Origin: AP-15 sp963738185 | GTDB taxonomy: Bacteria; Pseudomonadota; Alphaproteobacteria; ATCC43930; CGMCC-115725 | Reading direction: 5' to 3' | DNA length: 64,000 bases | NCBI GenBank assembly: GCA_963738185.1 | Contig: CAVTVA010000001.1 | Span: 124,001 to 188,000 of the forward strand | Shown: in pieces, positions 1 to 8,610 of the stretch | How positions within the stretch are numbered: position 1 is the first letter of the stretch | Layout: each line of letters begins with the position of its first letter | Program-made: the position numbers and the translations under genes | Notes under the pieces: model-generated | The model's database searches: none | The model's input: only the letters and a program-made list of their open reading frames with translations | Told to the model about the DNA's origin: nothing

Positions 1-1090
1 GTCGAGGAGCAGTCGACCGGGTCGAGCTGTCGCTCGGGCTCGGCTTGTCGACATCGGACGGCCCGCTCGCCGATGTCGATATTCGCGAGCGCAATTTTCT
101 CGGCCGCGGCCAGGATATCCGGATCGGCACCGTCGTGTCGTTCCGCTCGCAGCAGGTCGATCTGAGCTTTACCGAGCCCTATTTCCTCGACAAGAACATC
201 GCCGCCGGATTCGACCTTTTCGAGATCAAGACCAGCCCGACCGCCGATTTCTTCACCGGCCTGATCCCGCCCTACCAGCAATTCTCTTACGGCGGGGCCT
301 TGCGCGCCGGTTATCAGCTGACCGACAATCTGCGCCAGACCTTGAAATATACCGCCCGGTCCGACGACATCGACGGATATCCAGAGCGATGCGTCGTTGT
401 TCATCGCGCTGCAGGCAGGGCACCCACACTCACCTCGGCGGTCGGGCAGGTTCTGCTCTACGATCGCCGCGACAATCGCCTCGATCCGACCAGCGGGCTA
501 TTTCGCCTCTCTCGGCAACGACTTTGCCGGGGTCGGCTTTGGCGTCGATTACGTCCGGTCCAAAGTGAATTTCGGATATTATTATTCGGTAGCGCCCGAA
601 TGGGTGTTGAGCCTTACCGGCGAGGCCGGCGACATCTTCGGCTGGGGCGGCCAGCAGGTGCTGCTGCAGGACCGCTTTTTTGTCGGCGGCGACAATTTGC
701 GCGGGTTTCAGGATCGGCGGCATCGGGCCGCGCGATTCGGTCAGCGACGATTCCCTCGGCGGTCAAAAATACTAGGTCGGCTCGGTCAGCCTCGGCGTGC
801 CGCTCGGGCTGCCTAAGGAGCTCGGCCTCAGCGGGCGCGTGTTCAGCGACTTTGGCACGCTCTATCATCTCGAGCCGACCCAGCTCAATCTGACGCCGGC
901 GCAGCTGGCCACGACCGGCGGCATCCAGCCGATGGTCGAGCAGACGCCGTTGATCCGGCTCAGCGCCGGGGTCGGCGTCTCGTGGAAGTCGCCGGTCGGC
1001 CCGATTCGGCTCGACCTCGCGGTTCCGATCAGAAAAGCATCGTTCGACCAGACCCAGTTCTTCCGAGTCAGCTTCGGGACAAGATTCTGA
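1..1090 (+). CDS. bamA: Outer membrane protein assembly factor BamA, C-terminal part (frame broken several times)
   Basis: BamA is the Omp85 outer-membrane pore that folds and inserts beta-barrel proteins. The window opens at the end of the last POTRA domain (VEEQSTG) and runs through the beta-barrel: ELSLGLGLS, RNFLGRGQ, FTEPYFLDKN, FFVGGDNLRGF, GGIGPRDS, and a final strand ending in the aromatic C-terminus FGTRF that outer-membrane proteins use as an assembly signal. The product is spread over all three frames. Apparent one-base indels lie near 20, 374, 421, 505 and 710, and a TAG at 773-775 replaces the second Tyr codon of a KYYVGS-like stretch. The gene upstream of it is outside the window, and ompH starts on its stop codon. 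BamA is essential, so the lesions are more likely read errors than real inactivation. The family assignment is secure; the exact sequence is not. Confidence 0.9.
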
Positions 1091-1811
1091 TGTGGATGTC
1101 GTCTGTCCGCAGCGCGGCGCTGCTGCTGCCGTTGCTATGCGGTTTTGCTGGCGGCGCGCTGGCCCAAAAGCCGTCGGCCGCCCCGGCCGCACCGGCTCCA
1201 GCCGCACCGGCCCCGACCCCGCCGGCAACCCCGTCGGCGCCATTGCCGGCAGCGCCCAGTCTCAACGTGCTGGTGGTCGATGTGCAATCACTGCTGCAGA
1301 ACTCGAAAGCAGCCAAGATGGTGCACGGCCAGATCGAGCAGAAGCGCGTCGAGTACACCAAGGAAATCTCGCACGAAGAAGAGGTTTTGCGCACCGAACG
1401 CGACGCTTTGCAGCGCCAGGAGTCGACACTGTCGCCCGAAGCCCTGAACAAAAAGGGGCGCGAATTCCAGCAAAAGGTCAACGATCTCGACCGCAGCGTG
1501 CAGGCCAAGCGCCAAGCTCTCGAAAAATCCAACAACGACGCGCTCTCCAAAGATTCAGCAGGCGATGCTCAGGATCATCGCCGACATCGCCAAACAGCGT
1601 CGGGCCAATTTGGTGTTCCAGCGCAGCGGACCTGGTGCTGTTCGACCGCTCGTTCGATGTAACGGACCAAGTCATGCAAAAGCTCGATGAGGAATTGCCG
1701 GTGGTCACCGTCAATTTTGTCGCCCCGACGCCGGCCCCTGCCGCCCCACCGCCGGCCGCTGCCGCCGCCGTGCCGCCGAGCGCCAAGGCCACCAGGGCAA
1801 AGCGTCGCTAG
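1090..1811 (+). CDS. OmpH/Skp family periplasmic chaperone (two frameshifts)
   Basis: Skp-like chaperones hold unfolded outer-membrane proteins in the periplasm for BamA. The start ATG overlaps the bamA TGA (TGATG at 1088-1092); a second ATG six bases on is possible. A signal peptide (about residues 1-26, ending in GGALA) is followed by an Ala/Pro-rich linker, the OmpH core starting LNVLVVDVQSLL, a long charged helical region (QIEQKRVEYTKEI, GREFQQKVNDL) and the terminal DVTDQVMQKLDEELP segment. The tail is an Ala/Pro-rich run. Frame changes near 1552 (extra A) and 1625 must be corrected to read KIQQAMLRIIADIAKQ and then DLVLFDRSFDVT. The linker and the proline-rich tail are longer than in E. 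coli Skp. The position between bamA and lpxD is the standard one. Confidence 0.88.
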
Positions 1812-1854
1812 CGCCGGCGCTTGGCGAGCTTCTGAGCGACTGACCGACCGACCG

Positions 1855-2887
1855 ATGGCCGACCAGCGCTTTTTCACCCGGGTGGGCCCGTTTACGCTTG
1901 CCGAGCTGGCCCGGCTGAGCGGCGCGGAACTGCGGCGGGCAGCCGACGAGGCCAAGCTGTTCCGCGATGTGGCGCCGCTCGAAACCGCGACCGCGGACGA
2001 GGCGAGCTTTCTCGAAAATCGAAAATATCTCGACGCCTTCCGGCAGTCTCGCGCCGGGGCGGTTTTTGTCGACGAGCGCGCGGCCGAAGACGCGCCGCCG
2101 GGGATGGCGCTGCTGGTCAGCGCCGAGCCCTACAAGGCCTATGCGCGTGCGGCGCAGGCCTTCTACCCGGCGCCGGCGATTGCCTGCGGCCGTGCGCCCT
2201 CGGCGCTGATCGACCCGACCGCGCTGGTGCCACAGGATTGCGAGATCGGCCCCGTACGCCGTTATCGAGGCCGGCGCGCGGCTTGGTCGGCGCTGCCGGA
2301 TCGGCGCCAACAGCGTGATCGGCGCCGGGGTCGAGATCGGCGACGATTGCACGGATTGCCGCCAGCGTCACGATCAGCCACTGCACTGATCGGCGCCCGC
2401 GTCGTGCTGCACCCCGGGGTGCGCATCGGCCAGGCCGGGTTTGGCTTTGCCCCGGATCAAGCCGGCCCGGTCAAGGTTCCGCAACTTGGGCGGGTCGTCA
2501 TCGGCGACGATGTCGATATCGGCGCCAACACGCACGATCGATCGCGGCTCCGGTCACGATACCGTGATCGGCGCGGGCTCGATGATTGATAATCTGGTGC
2601 AGATCGGACACAACGTCGTGCTCGGCCGCGTGCTGCATTCTGGCCGGTCAGGTCGGTGTCTCGGGCAGCACCAGGCTCGGCGATTTTGTCATGGTCGGGG
2701 GACAAGGAGGGCTTGCCGGCCATTTGCACATCGGCAGCGGAGCGCGCGATCGCCGCCAAGAGCGGGCTGATGCGCGACGTCGCCGGCCGGCGTGACGGTC
2801 TCCGGTATTCCGGCCGTGCCGATCGCCGAGTTCATGCGGCAGACCGTGGCGTTGCAGCGGCTGGCGACGAAAAAGGACGGAAAATGA
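1855..2887 (+). CDS. lpxD: UDP-3-O-(3-hydroxyacyl)glucosamine N-acyltransferase LpxD (multiple frameshifts)
   Basis: LpxD adds the second 3-hydroxyacyl chain (on N2 of glucosamine) in lipid A synthesis, using acyl-ACP. The N-terminal uridine-binding domain is intact (FTLAELARLSGAEL, AGAVFVDERAA). The left-handed beta-helix of hexapeptide repeats follows in pieces (ANSVIGAGVEIGDD, GVRIGQAGFGFAPD, GRVVIGDDVDIGANT, DNLVQIGHNVVLG, GVSGSTRLGDFVMVGGQ), then the C-terminal helices (PIAEFMRQTVALQRL). At least six one-base lesions fall between about 2253 and 2790, the worst density in the window. The reconstructed length of about 344 residues fits the family. The stop overlaps the fabZ start (ATGA at 2884-2887). 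Confidence 0.9.
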
Positions 2888-3355
2888 TCGATCCGGCCTG
2901 CGCCGAGGGTGAAACCGCCCAGATCGATATCCAGCGGATCATGGAAATGATCCCGCACCGCCACCCGTTTCTGATGATCGACAAGGTCGTCGATGTGGTC
3001 GCCAACGCGCGGGCGACCGGGATCAAGAATGTGTCGATCAACGAAAGCTACTTTCAAGGGCATTTTCCGGCGCGCCCGGTGATGCCGGGTGTGCTGATCA
3101 TCGAGGCGATGGCGCAGACCGCGGCGGTCCTGGTGGTCCACACGCTCGGCCCCGGCGCGGAGGGCAAGCTCGTCTATTTTATGAGCGTCGATAATGCGCG
3201 GTTTCGCCGCCCGGTGTTTCCCGGCGACACGCTCTGACGTCCATGTCGTCAAGCAGCGCAATCGCGGCAATGTGTGGAAGTTTGAGGGTGAGGCCAAGGT
3301 CGGCGGCAATCTGGTGGCCGAGGCGGTCTTCGCCGCGATGATCCTCGACGCGTAG
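2884..3355 (+). CDS. fabZ: 3-hydroxyacyl-[acyl-carrier-protein] dehydratase FabZ (one frameshift)
   Basis: FabZ dehydrates (3R)-hydroxyacyl-ACP in fatty acid elongation and competes with lipid A synthesis for that substrate. The hot-dog fold is clear: IMEMIPHRHPFLMIDKV contains the catalytic His and PGVLIIEAMAQ contains the catalytic Glu. The first reading frame ends at GDTL near 3237. Inserting one base near 3235 restores DVHVVKQRNRGNVWKFEGEAKV and a normal end at 3353-3355, giving about 156 residues, the usual length. It overlaps lpxD by four bases, which suggests translational coupling within the lipid A operon. Confidence 0.92.
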
Positions 3356-3365
3356 CCGGGCGGTG

Positions 3366-4167
3366 ATGGCAGAGATTCACCCGACCGCCATCGTCGCGCC
3401 GGGGGCGGTGCTGGCGCGACGACGTTGCGATCGGCCCCTTTTGCGTGGTCGGCGAGCATGTGGAACTCGGTCGCGGAGTCATGCTGGCCGCGCATGTCGT
3501 CGTCGATGGGCGTACGACGATCGGCGACGGCACGCGCATCTTCCCGTTCGCCTCGATCGGGCTCGAACCGCAGGACCTCAAATACCGCGGCGAGGAATCG
3601 TCGCTGGTCATCGGCTGCGACAACACGATCCGCGAATATGTGACGATGAACCCCGGCACGACCGGGGGCGGCATGGTCAGCCGCATCGGCGACGGCTGCC
3701 TGTTCATGGTCGGCGCCCATATCGCGCATGATTGCCAGATCGGCGACCATGTGATCATGGCCAACAACGCCACCCTCGCCGGCCATGTCGTCGTTGGCGC
3801 GCACGCTGTTCTCGGCGGATTGTGCGCGGTCCATCAATTCGTCCGCATCGGCAAGCACGCGATGATCGGCGGCATGTCCGGGGTCGAGCGCGACGTCATC
3901 CCTTATGGCCAGGTGATCGGCGACCGCGCCCGGCTGACCGGCCTCAATATCATCGGAATGCAGCGACGCGGCTTCAGCCGGGACGACATTCAGAGCCTGC
4001 GCACCGCCTACCAGCTGCTGTTTCACTCGCCGGGCACGTTGAGCGACCGGGTCGGCGAAACCGCCGAGCGCTTTGCCGGGGTAAAGCCGGTCGAAGACAT
4101 TATCGAATTCATCCGCGCCGATTCGAGCCGCGCGATCTGCCAGCCGGTCGAGGCAAATGGCGGATAG
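3366..4167 (+). CDS. lpxA: Acyl-ACP--UDP-N-acetylglucosamine O-acyltransferase LpxA (one frameshift)
   Basis: LpxA carries out the first step of lipid A synthesis, 3-O-acylation of UDP-GlcNAc. The N-terminus MAEIHPTAIVAPGAVLA is in one frame. After a one-base lesion near 3415 the hexapeptide helix continues (AIGPFCVVGEHVELG, RIFPFASIGLEPQDLKYRGE). The catalytic His region follows (HIAHDCQIGDHVIMANN) together with the C-terminal helical bundle (RRGFSRDDIQSLRTAYQLLF). The reconstructed length is about 266 residues, as in the family. An in-frame GTG three bases upstream at 3363 is an alternative start. The stop overlaps the lpxI start by 11 bases. Confidence 0.93.
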
Positions 4168-5020
4168 ACCGGCGGCGGAAAAGCTGGGGGCGGAAAAGCT
4201 CGGGGCGGAAAAGCTCGGCATCGTCGCCGGCGCCGGCGGGCTGCCGCGCCGCCTGGTCGAGGCGTGCCGGGCGGCCGAGCGCGACGTCTTTGTCCTTGCC
4301 CTCGAAGGTGCCGCCGAGCCTGCAACGGTCGAGGGGGTGGCTCACGCCTGGTGCCCGATCGGTGCGGCCGGCCGCGGCCTCGCGCTGTTGCGCGAGAACC
4401 ATGTCGCCGAATTGGTATTGGCCGGCGGGGTGCGGCGGCCGTCCCTGGCCGCGCTGCGCCCGGATTGGCGCGCTGCCAAATTCTTTGCCCGCGTCGGCTA
4501 TCGCGCGCTCGGCGATGACGGGCTCCTGTCTGCGGTGGTCGCCGAATTGGAGCGCGAGGGGTTCCGCGTGATCGGCCCCGATCAGGTGCTCGAAGCGGGG
4601 TTGGCACCCGCAGGCGTGCTCGGCCGGGTCCGCCCTGATGCGCAGGCGATGGCTGACATCGCGCACGGGCAGCGCGTCGCCCGGGAATTGGGTGCACTCG
4701 ATATCGGTCAGGCGGTGGTCGTCCAGCAGGGCCTGGTGCTCGGCGTCGAGGCGATCGAGGGCACCGACGAGCTGTTGCGCCGCTGTGCCGGGTTGCGCCG
4801 CGAGGGGCCGGGCGGCGTCCTCGTCAAGATCGAGAAGCCGGGGCAGGAGCAGCGCGCCGACCGGCCGACGATCGGGCCGCGGACGGTGGCGCTCGCCGCC
4901 GCAGCCGGGCTGCGCGGCATCGCTGTCGAGGCCGGGGCGACGATCGTGCTCGACCGCGGCGAGGTGATCGGCGCCGCCGACCGCGCCGGCCTCTTTCTAA
5001 TCGGCATTCGCTCGACGTGA
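4157..5020 (+). CDS. lpxI: UDP-2,3-diacylglucosamine diphosphatase LpxI
   Basis: LpxI (DUF1009 family) hydrolyses UDP-2,3-diacylglucosamine to 2,3-diacyl-GlcNAc-1-phosphate (lipid X); most alphaproteobacteria use it in place of LpxH. The 287-residue frame is intact. The nucleotide-binding start is LGIVAGAGGLPRRLVEA. The C-terminal catalytic half contains GTDELLRRC, GVLVKIEKPGQEQRADRPTIGP and GAADRAGLFLIGI. An oddity is the N-terminus, which carries three tandem 15-bp units (4175-4219) encoding AEKLG repeats ahead of the conserved core; an internal start would remove them, but no better start codon is visible. It lies between overlapping lpxA and lpxB genes, as expected for the pathway order. 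Confidence 0.93.
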   Translation: MADRPAAEKLGAEKLGAEKLGIVAGAGGLPRRLVEACRAAERDVFVLALEGAAEPATVEGVAHAWCPIGAAGRGLALLRENHVAELVLAGGVRRPSLAALRPDWRAAKFFARVGYRALGDDGLLSAVVAELEREGFRVIGPDQVLEAGLAPAGVLGRVRPDAQAMADIAHGQRVARELGALDIGQAVVVQQGLVLGVEAIEGTDELLRRCAGLRREGPGGVLVKIEKPGQEQRADRPTIGPRTVALAAAAGLRGIAVEAGATIVLDRGEVIGAADRAGLFLIGIRST

Positions 5021-6262
5021 CGTTTGGCGGCGCGAGCCTGGGCGAGCCGCCGTTCGTCTTTATCGTCGCCGGCGAGCCGTCGGGCGACGCGCTCGGCGCC
5101 AGCCTGATCGCAGCCTTGCGGCAGCGCACCGACGGCCGGTTGCGCGTCGCCGGGATCGGCGGCGAGCGCATGCGCGAGGAGGGTCTGGCGAGCCTCGTCC
5201 CGCTTGCCGACCTCGCCGTGATCGGCGTCGCCGAGGTGTTGCCGCGGGCGCCGGTGATCCTGCGCCGGGTGCGCCAGACGGTGGCCGCGATCCGGCGAGC
5301 AGCAGCCGGACGCGGTGGTGACGATCGACAGCTCCGGGTTCAGCTGGCGGATCGCGCAGCGGCTGCGCCGCAAGGGCGAGCGTCTGCCGCTGATCCATTA
5401 TGTCGCGCCGATGGTGTGGGCGTGGCGCGCCGGCCGGGCCCGGCGCATGGCGCGCTGGTACGACCACCTGATGGCGCTGCTGCCGTTCGAGCCGCCCTAT
5501 TTCGAGCGGGTCGGGCTCGCCTGCTCCTATGTCGGCCATCCGGTGCTCGACAGCGGCGCCGATCGCGGCGATGGCGCGCGGTTTCGCGCCGCGCATGGTC
5601 TCGCCGAGGACGATTTGCTGATCGCGGTGCTGCCCGGCAGCCGCGACGGCGAGGTCCGGCGGCTGCTGCCGATCTTTGGTGCGGCACTCGGCCATTTGCA
5701 GCGGCTGATCGGGCCGTTTCGCATCACGGTGCCGACGGTTGCGACCGTGGCCGAGCCTGTCGCGGAAGCCGCGCGCGGCTGGCCCGGGGCGCCGATCGTC
5801 GTGCGCCGGCCGCGGGACAAATACGACGCCTTTGCCGCGAGCCGGGCGGCGCTCGCCGCCTCAGGCTCGGTGGCGCTCGAGCTGGCGATGGCGCGGCTGC
5901 CGATGGTGGTCGGCTACCGCTTGAATCCCTTGACCGAGGCGCTGCTTGACCGGGTGGTGAAGGTGCGCCAGGTGAACCTGGTCAATTTGCTGCTCGAACG
6001 GCCGTTGGTCCGCGAATTGCTGGGCGGCCAATGCACGCCCGAGCGGATCGCCGCCGAGATGGCGCCGCTGGTGCGCGACGAACCGGTTCGCGCGGCGCAT
6101 CTGGCGGGGTATGATCAGGCGATGCGGCGCCTCGGGGCGGGCGGCCGGTCGCCGAGCCTCTGTGCCGCCGACCAAATCCTCGCCATCATCGCGGCGCGCC
6201 GCTGCAGCGCCGCCGCATCGGCGGCCGCATCCCAGTCATCCAGTTGGAGGAATTCACCATGA
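5017..6262 (+). CDS. lpxB: Lipid-A-disaccharide synthase LpxB (one frameshift)
   Basis: LpxB (GT19) condenses lipid X with UDP-diacylglucosamine to give the lipid A disaccharide. The start overlaps lpxI by four bases (GTGA). The N-terminal half reads FIVAGEPSGDALGASLIAAL and AGIGGERMREEGL. A one-base lesion near 5298 then moves the frame to DAVVTIDSSGFSWRIAQRL. Conserved GT-B parts follow: IHYVAPMVWAWRAGRA, YVGHPVLD, VLPGSRDGEVRRLLP, ASGSVALELAMARLPMVVGYR and LVNLLLERPLVRELLG. The reconstructed protein is about 415 residues, slightly longer than usual because of an Ala/Ser-rich tail after ILAIIAARR. The TGA overlaps the gloA ATG at 6259-6262. Confidence 0.92.
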
Positions 6263-6699
6263 CAACAGCCGGTGTCGCTCAAGCCGCCAAGCCGGCGGCC
6301 GAAACCGACAAGTACCGCTATCTGCATACGATGATCCGGGTGCGCGACCTGGATCAGTCGCTGAAGTTTTATACCGACCTGCTCGGCATGAAATTGCTGC
6401 GCAAGCGCGACTACCCGACCGGCAAGTTCACCCTCGCTTTTGTCGGCTATGGCGACGAAGCCGACAACACGGTCCTCGAGCTGACCCACAATTGGGAGCA
6501 GGCCGAGCCCTATGCCTTGGGCAGCGCGTTTGGACACTTGGCGCTGGGCGTGCCCGATGTCTACAAAGCGTGCGAGCAACTCGGTGCCGCCGGCGTCAAG
6601 ATCCCGCGCCCGGCCGGCCCGATGGCGCATGGCGGCTCGGTCATCGCCTTTATCGAAGACCCCGACGGCTATCGCATCGAGCTGGTCCAGCGCCCTTAG
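6259..6699 (+). CDS. gloA: Lactoylglutathione lyase (glyoxalase I)
   Basis: Glyoxalase I isomerises the hemithioacetal of methylglyoxal and glutathione to S-lactoylglutathione in the cytoplasm. The 146-residue product has the two VOC beta-alpha-beta-beta-beta modules of the family. Likely metal ligands are His in YLHTMIRV, Glu in VLELTHNW, His in FGHLALGV and Glu in YRIELV, the H/E/H/E set of the Ni/Co-type bacterial enzyme. The ATG at 6259 was chosen over the upstream in-frame TTG at 6244 because GGAGG lies eight bases before it. It overlaps the lpxB stop, so it may be cotranscribed with the lipid A genes although it has no role in that pathway. A palindrome follows at 6709-6739. Confidence 0.94.
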   Translation: MTTAGVAQAAKPAAETDKYRYLHTMIRVRDLDQSLKFYTDLLGMKLLRKRDYPTGKFTLAFVGYGDEADNTVLELTHNWEQAEPYALGSAFGHLALGVPDVYKACEQLGAAGVKIPRPAGPMAHGGSVIAFIEDPDGYRIELVQRP

Positions 6700-6708
6700 C
6701 TCTCGCCT

Positions 6709-6739
6709 CTTCCCTCTTTCGCGCGGCGGGAGAGGGAAG
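6709..6739. repeat. Palindromic stem-loop after gloA
   Basis: A perfect 9-bp inverted repeat, CTTCCCTCT (6709-6717) and AGAGGGAAG (6731-6739), encloses a 13-base GC-rich loop. It lies ten bases after the gloA stop. It could end the lpx-gloA transcript, but no T-run follows. The pyrimidine-arm/purine-arm layout resembles the dispersed CCTCCC/GGGAGG palindromes seen inside pyrC in this window, so a repeat-element origin is also possible. Confidence 0.5.
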
Positions 6740-6840
6740 GGCCGCTCGCTCTCAAACTCGTGCAAGCTCAGGCGTTTGGCGATTTACAGAGACGCGCGCG
6801 CCGTGGCAATTTCGGGCGGAACAGGTAAAGGCGGGCGGCG

Positions 6841-7596
6841 ATGGCGGGACGGCTCGCGGGCAAGCGCGCATTGGTGACCGCGGCGGCGCAAGGGATCGGC
6901 CGGGCGACGGCGCTGGCCTTTGCCGCCGAAGGGGCGAGCGTCTTGGCCACCGATATCGCCGAGGACAAGCTCGCCCCGCTCGCCGATGCGCTGATCGCGA
7001 CCCGCCGCCTCGATGTGACCGAAGACGACGCGGTGGCCGCGCTGGCCGCCGAGCTCGGGCCGCTCGACGTGTTGTTCAACTGCGCCGGATTTGTCCATCA
7101 CGGCACGATCCTTGACGCCGAGCCGATCGACTGGGACGCGTCCTTCGTCCTCAATGTGCGCTCGATGTTCATGATGATACGCGCCTTTCTGCCAAAGATG
7201 CTGGAGCGCGGCGGCGGCGCCTCAATCATCAACATGGCTTCGACTGTCTCGTCCGTCAAAGGCGTGCCGAACCGCTGCGTCTATGGCGCGACTAAGGCCG
7301 CGGTGATCGGGCTGACCAAATCGGTCGCCGCCGATTTCATCACTGCCGGCATCCGCTGCAACGCGATCTGCCCGGGCACGATCGAGACGCCCTCGCTCGG
7401 CGACCGCATCGCCGCGCAAGGGGTGCGGGTGGTCGGCGGCACCGAAGCGGCGCGCCGCGCCTTTGTCGAGCGGCAGCCGCTGGGCCGGCTCGGCACGCCG
7501 GAGGAGGTGGCCGCACTCGCTGTTTATCTTGCCTCGAACGAGGCCTCGTTTACGACCGGTGCGATCCATGTGATCGACGGCGGTTTTACCCTTTGA
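6841..7596 (+). CDS. SDR-family oxidoreductase, likely 2-keto-3-deoxy-L-fuconate dehydrogenase type
   Basis: This is a classical short-chain dehydrogenase/reductase of 251 residues. It has the cofactor motif TAAAQGIG, an Asp after beta-2 (ATDIAEDK) that favours NAD+, the NCAG motif, catalytic Ser in NMASTVSSV, YGATK as YxxxK, and CPGTIETPS after it. The sequence style resembles the 2-keto-3-deoxy-L-fuconate dehydrogenase / BDH2-like branch, including the RCVYGATKAAVIGLTKS and RCNAICPGTIETPSL segments. The next gene, 19 bases on, is a fumarylacetoacetate-hydrolase-family enzyme like the diketo-deoxy-fuconate hydrolase of the same non-phosphorylated L-fucose pathway. That pairing is the main support for the proposed substrate, which is inference. 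No fuconate dehydratase is visible nearby. Confidence 0.8.
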   Translation: MAGRLAGKRALVTAAAQGIGRATALAFAAEGASVLATDIAEDKLAPLADALIATRRLDVTEDDAVAALAAELGPLDVLFNCAGFVHHGTILDAEPIDWDASFVLNVRSMFMMIRAFLPKMLERGGGASIINMASTVSSVKGVPNRCVYGATKAAVIGLTKSVAADFITAGIRCNAICPGTIETPSLGDRIAAQGVRVVGGTEAARRAFVERQPLGRLGTPEEVAALAVYLASNEASFTTGAIHVIDGGFTL

Positions 7597-7615
7597 GCTG
7601 CATGGAGAGAGTTCG

Positions 7616-8465
7616 ATGAAGCTCCTTCGCTACGGCCCCGCGGGCCAGGAAAAACCCGGTCTGGTCGATCGCGACGGCAAGATCCGCGACCTTTCGGGCA
7701 CGATCGGCGATATCGATGGCGGGGCGCTCGCGCCGGCCGCGCTCGACCGGCTGCGCCGCCTCGACCCGGCAAGCCTGCCGCTGGTTTCGGGCGCGCCGCG
7801 GCTCGGCCCGTGTGTCGGCCGGGTGCCGAAATTCCTCGCGATCGGGCTGAATTACCGTCAGCACGCGGCCGAAACCGGGGCGGCGATCCCGAAAGAGCCG
7901 ATCATCTTTATGAAGGCGACCTCGTGCATCATCGGCCCCAATGACGACGTGACGATCCCCAAGGCATCGCAGAAGACCGATTGGGAGGTCGAGCTCGGCA
8001 TCGTCATCGGCAGCCGGGCGCAGCTATGTCGCGGCGAACGACGCGCGGCGGCACGTCGCTGGTTACTGCGTCGTCAACGACGTCTCCGAGCGCGAATTTC
8101 AGATCGAGCGCGGCGGCCAGTGGACCAAGGGCAAGAGCGCCGACACGTTTGGCCCGATCGGCCCGTGGCTGGTGACGGCCGACGAGGTGCCCGACCCGGG
8201 CAAGCTCGCGCTGTGGACCGAGGTCAACGGCAAGCGGGTGCAGAACAGCAATACCGCCGACCTGATTTTCGGGGTGGACGAGATCGTCAGCTATCTGAGC
8301 CATTTCCTGACCTTGGAGCCGGGCGACGTGATCGCCACCGGGACGCCGTCAGGGGTCGGGCTCGGCATGAAGCCGCCGCAATTCCTAAAGCCAGGCGACC
8401 GGATGCGGCTGTCGGTCGAGGGTTTGGGCGAACAGAGCCAGCGTCTGGTGGCGTTTGCGGGCTAG
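7616..8465 (+). CDS. Fumarylacetoacetate hydrolase family protein, likely 2,4-diketo-3-deoxy-L-fuconate hydrolase (one frameshift)
   Basis: FAH-family enzymes cleave or hydrate beta-keto acids using a bound divalent metal. The N-terminus MKLLRYGPAGQEKPGLVD and the core start FLAIGLNYRQHAAE are typical of the subgroup annotated as diketo-deoxy-fuconate/rhamnonate hydrolase. Metal-ligand acidic residues appear in WEVELGIVIG and later NDVSEREFQ. A missing base near 8023 breaks the frame between GSRA and SYVAAND. The rest reads KGKSADTFGPIGPWLVT and GDVIATGTPSGVGLGMKPP, ending at 8465, about 282 residues. It forms a likely two-gene operon with the SDR just upstream. The family is sure; the substrate rests on neighbourhood. 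Confidence 0.85.
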
Positions 8466-8554
8466 CTGCGCGGGGTGATGGCGCTGCAATGCGGATGCGA
8501 ATTGGGGCGCTAATGAGGCGATATGACGGCTAGCGCGGGGCGGTGGCGTTGAGG

Positions 8555-8560
8555 TATAAT
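8555..8560 (+). promoter_or_regulatory. Candidate -10 element upstream of the cold-shock gene
   Basis: A perfect TATAAT lies 51 bases before the chosen start of the double cold-shock protein, in a short AT-rich stretch of an otherwise very GC-rich region. No convincing -35 box lies 16-18 bases before it. The roughly 45-base leader is much shorter than the thermosensing leaders of enterobacterial cspA. Confidence 0.35.
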
Positions 8561-8610
8561 TAAGCAAGACGCACGTTTGCCGCGCGATCGATCCAATGGT
8601 TGAGGGGCCC

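Noticed and set aside
1..2887. Programmed frameshifting or stop readthrough (TAG at 773) as an explanation for broken bamA and lpxD
   Set aside because: The lesions lie at many unrelated sequences without slippery heptamers plus structures, and go in both directions; errors are simpler.
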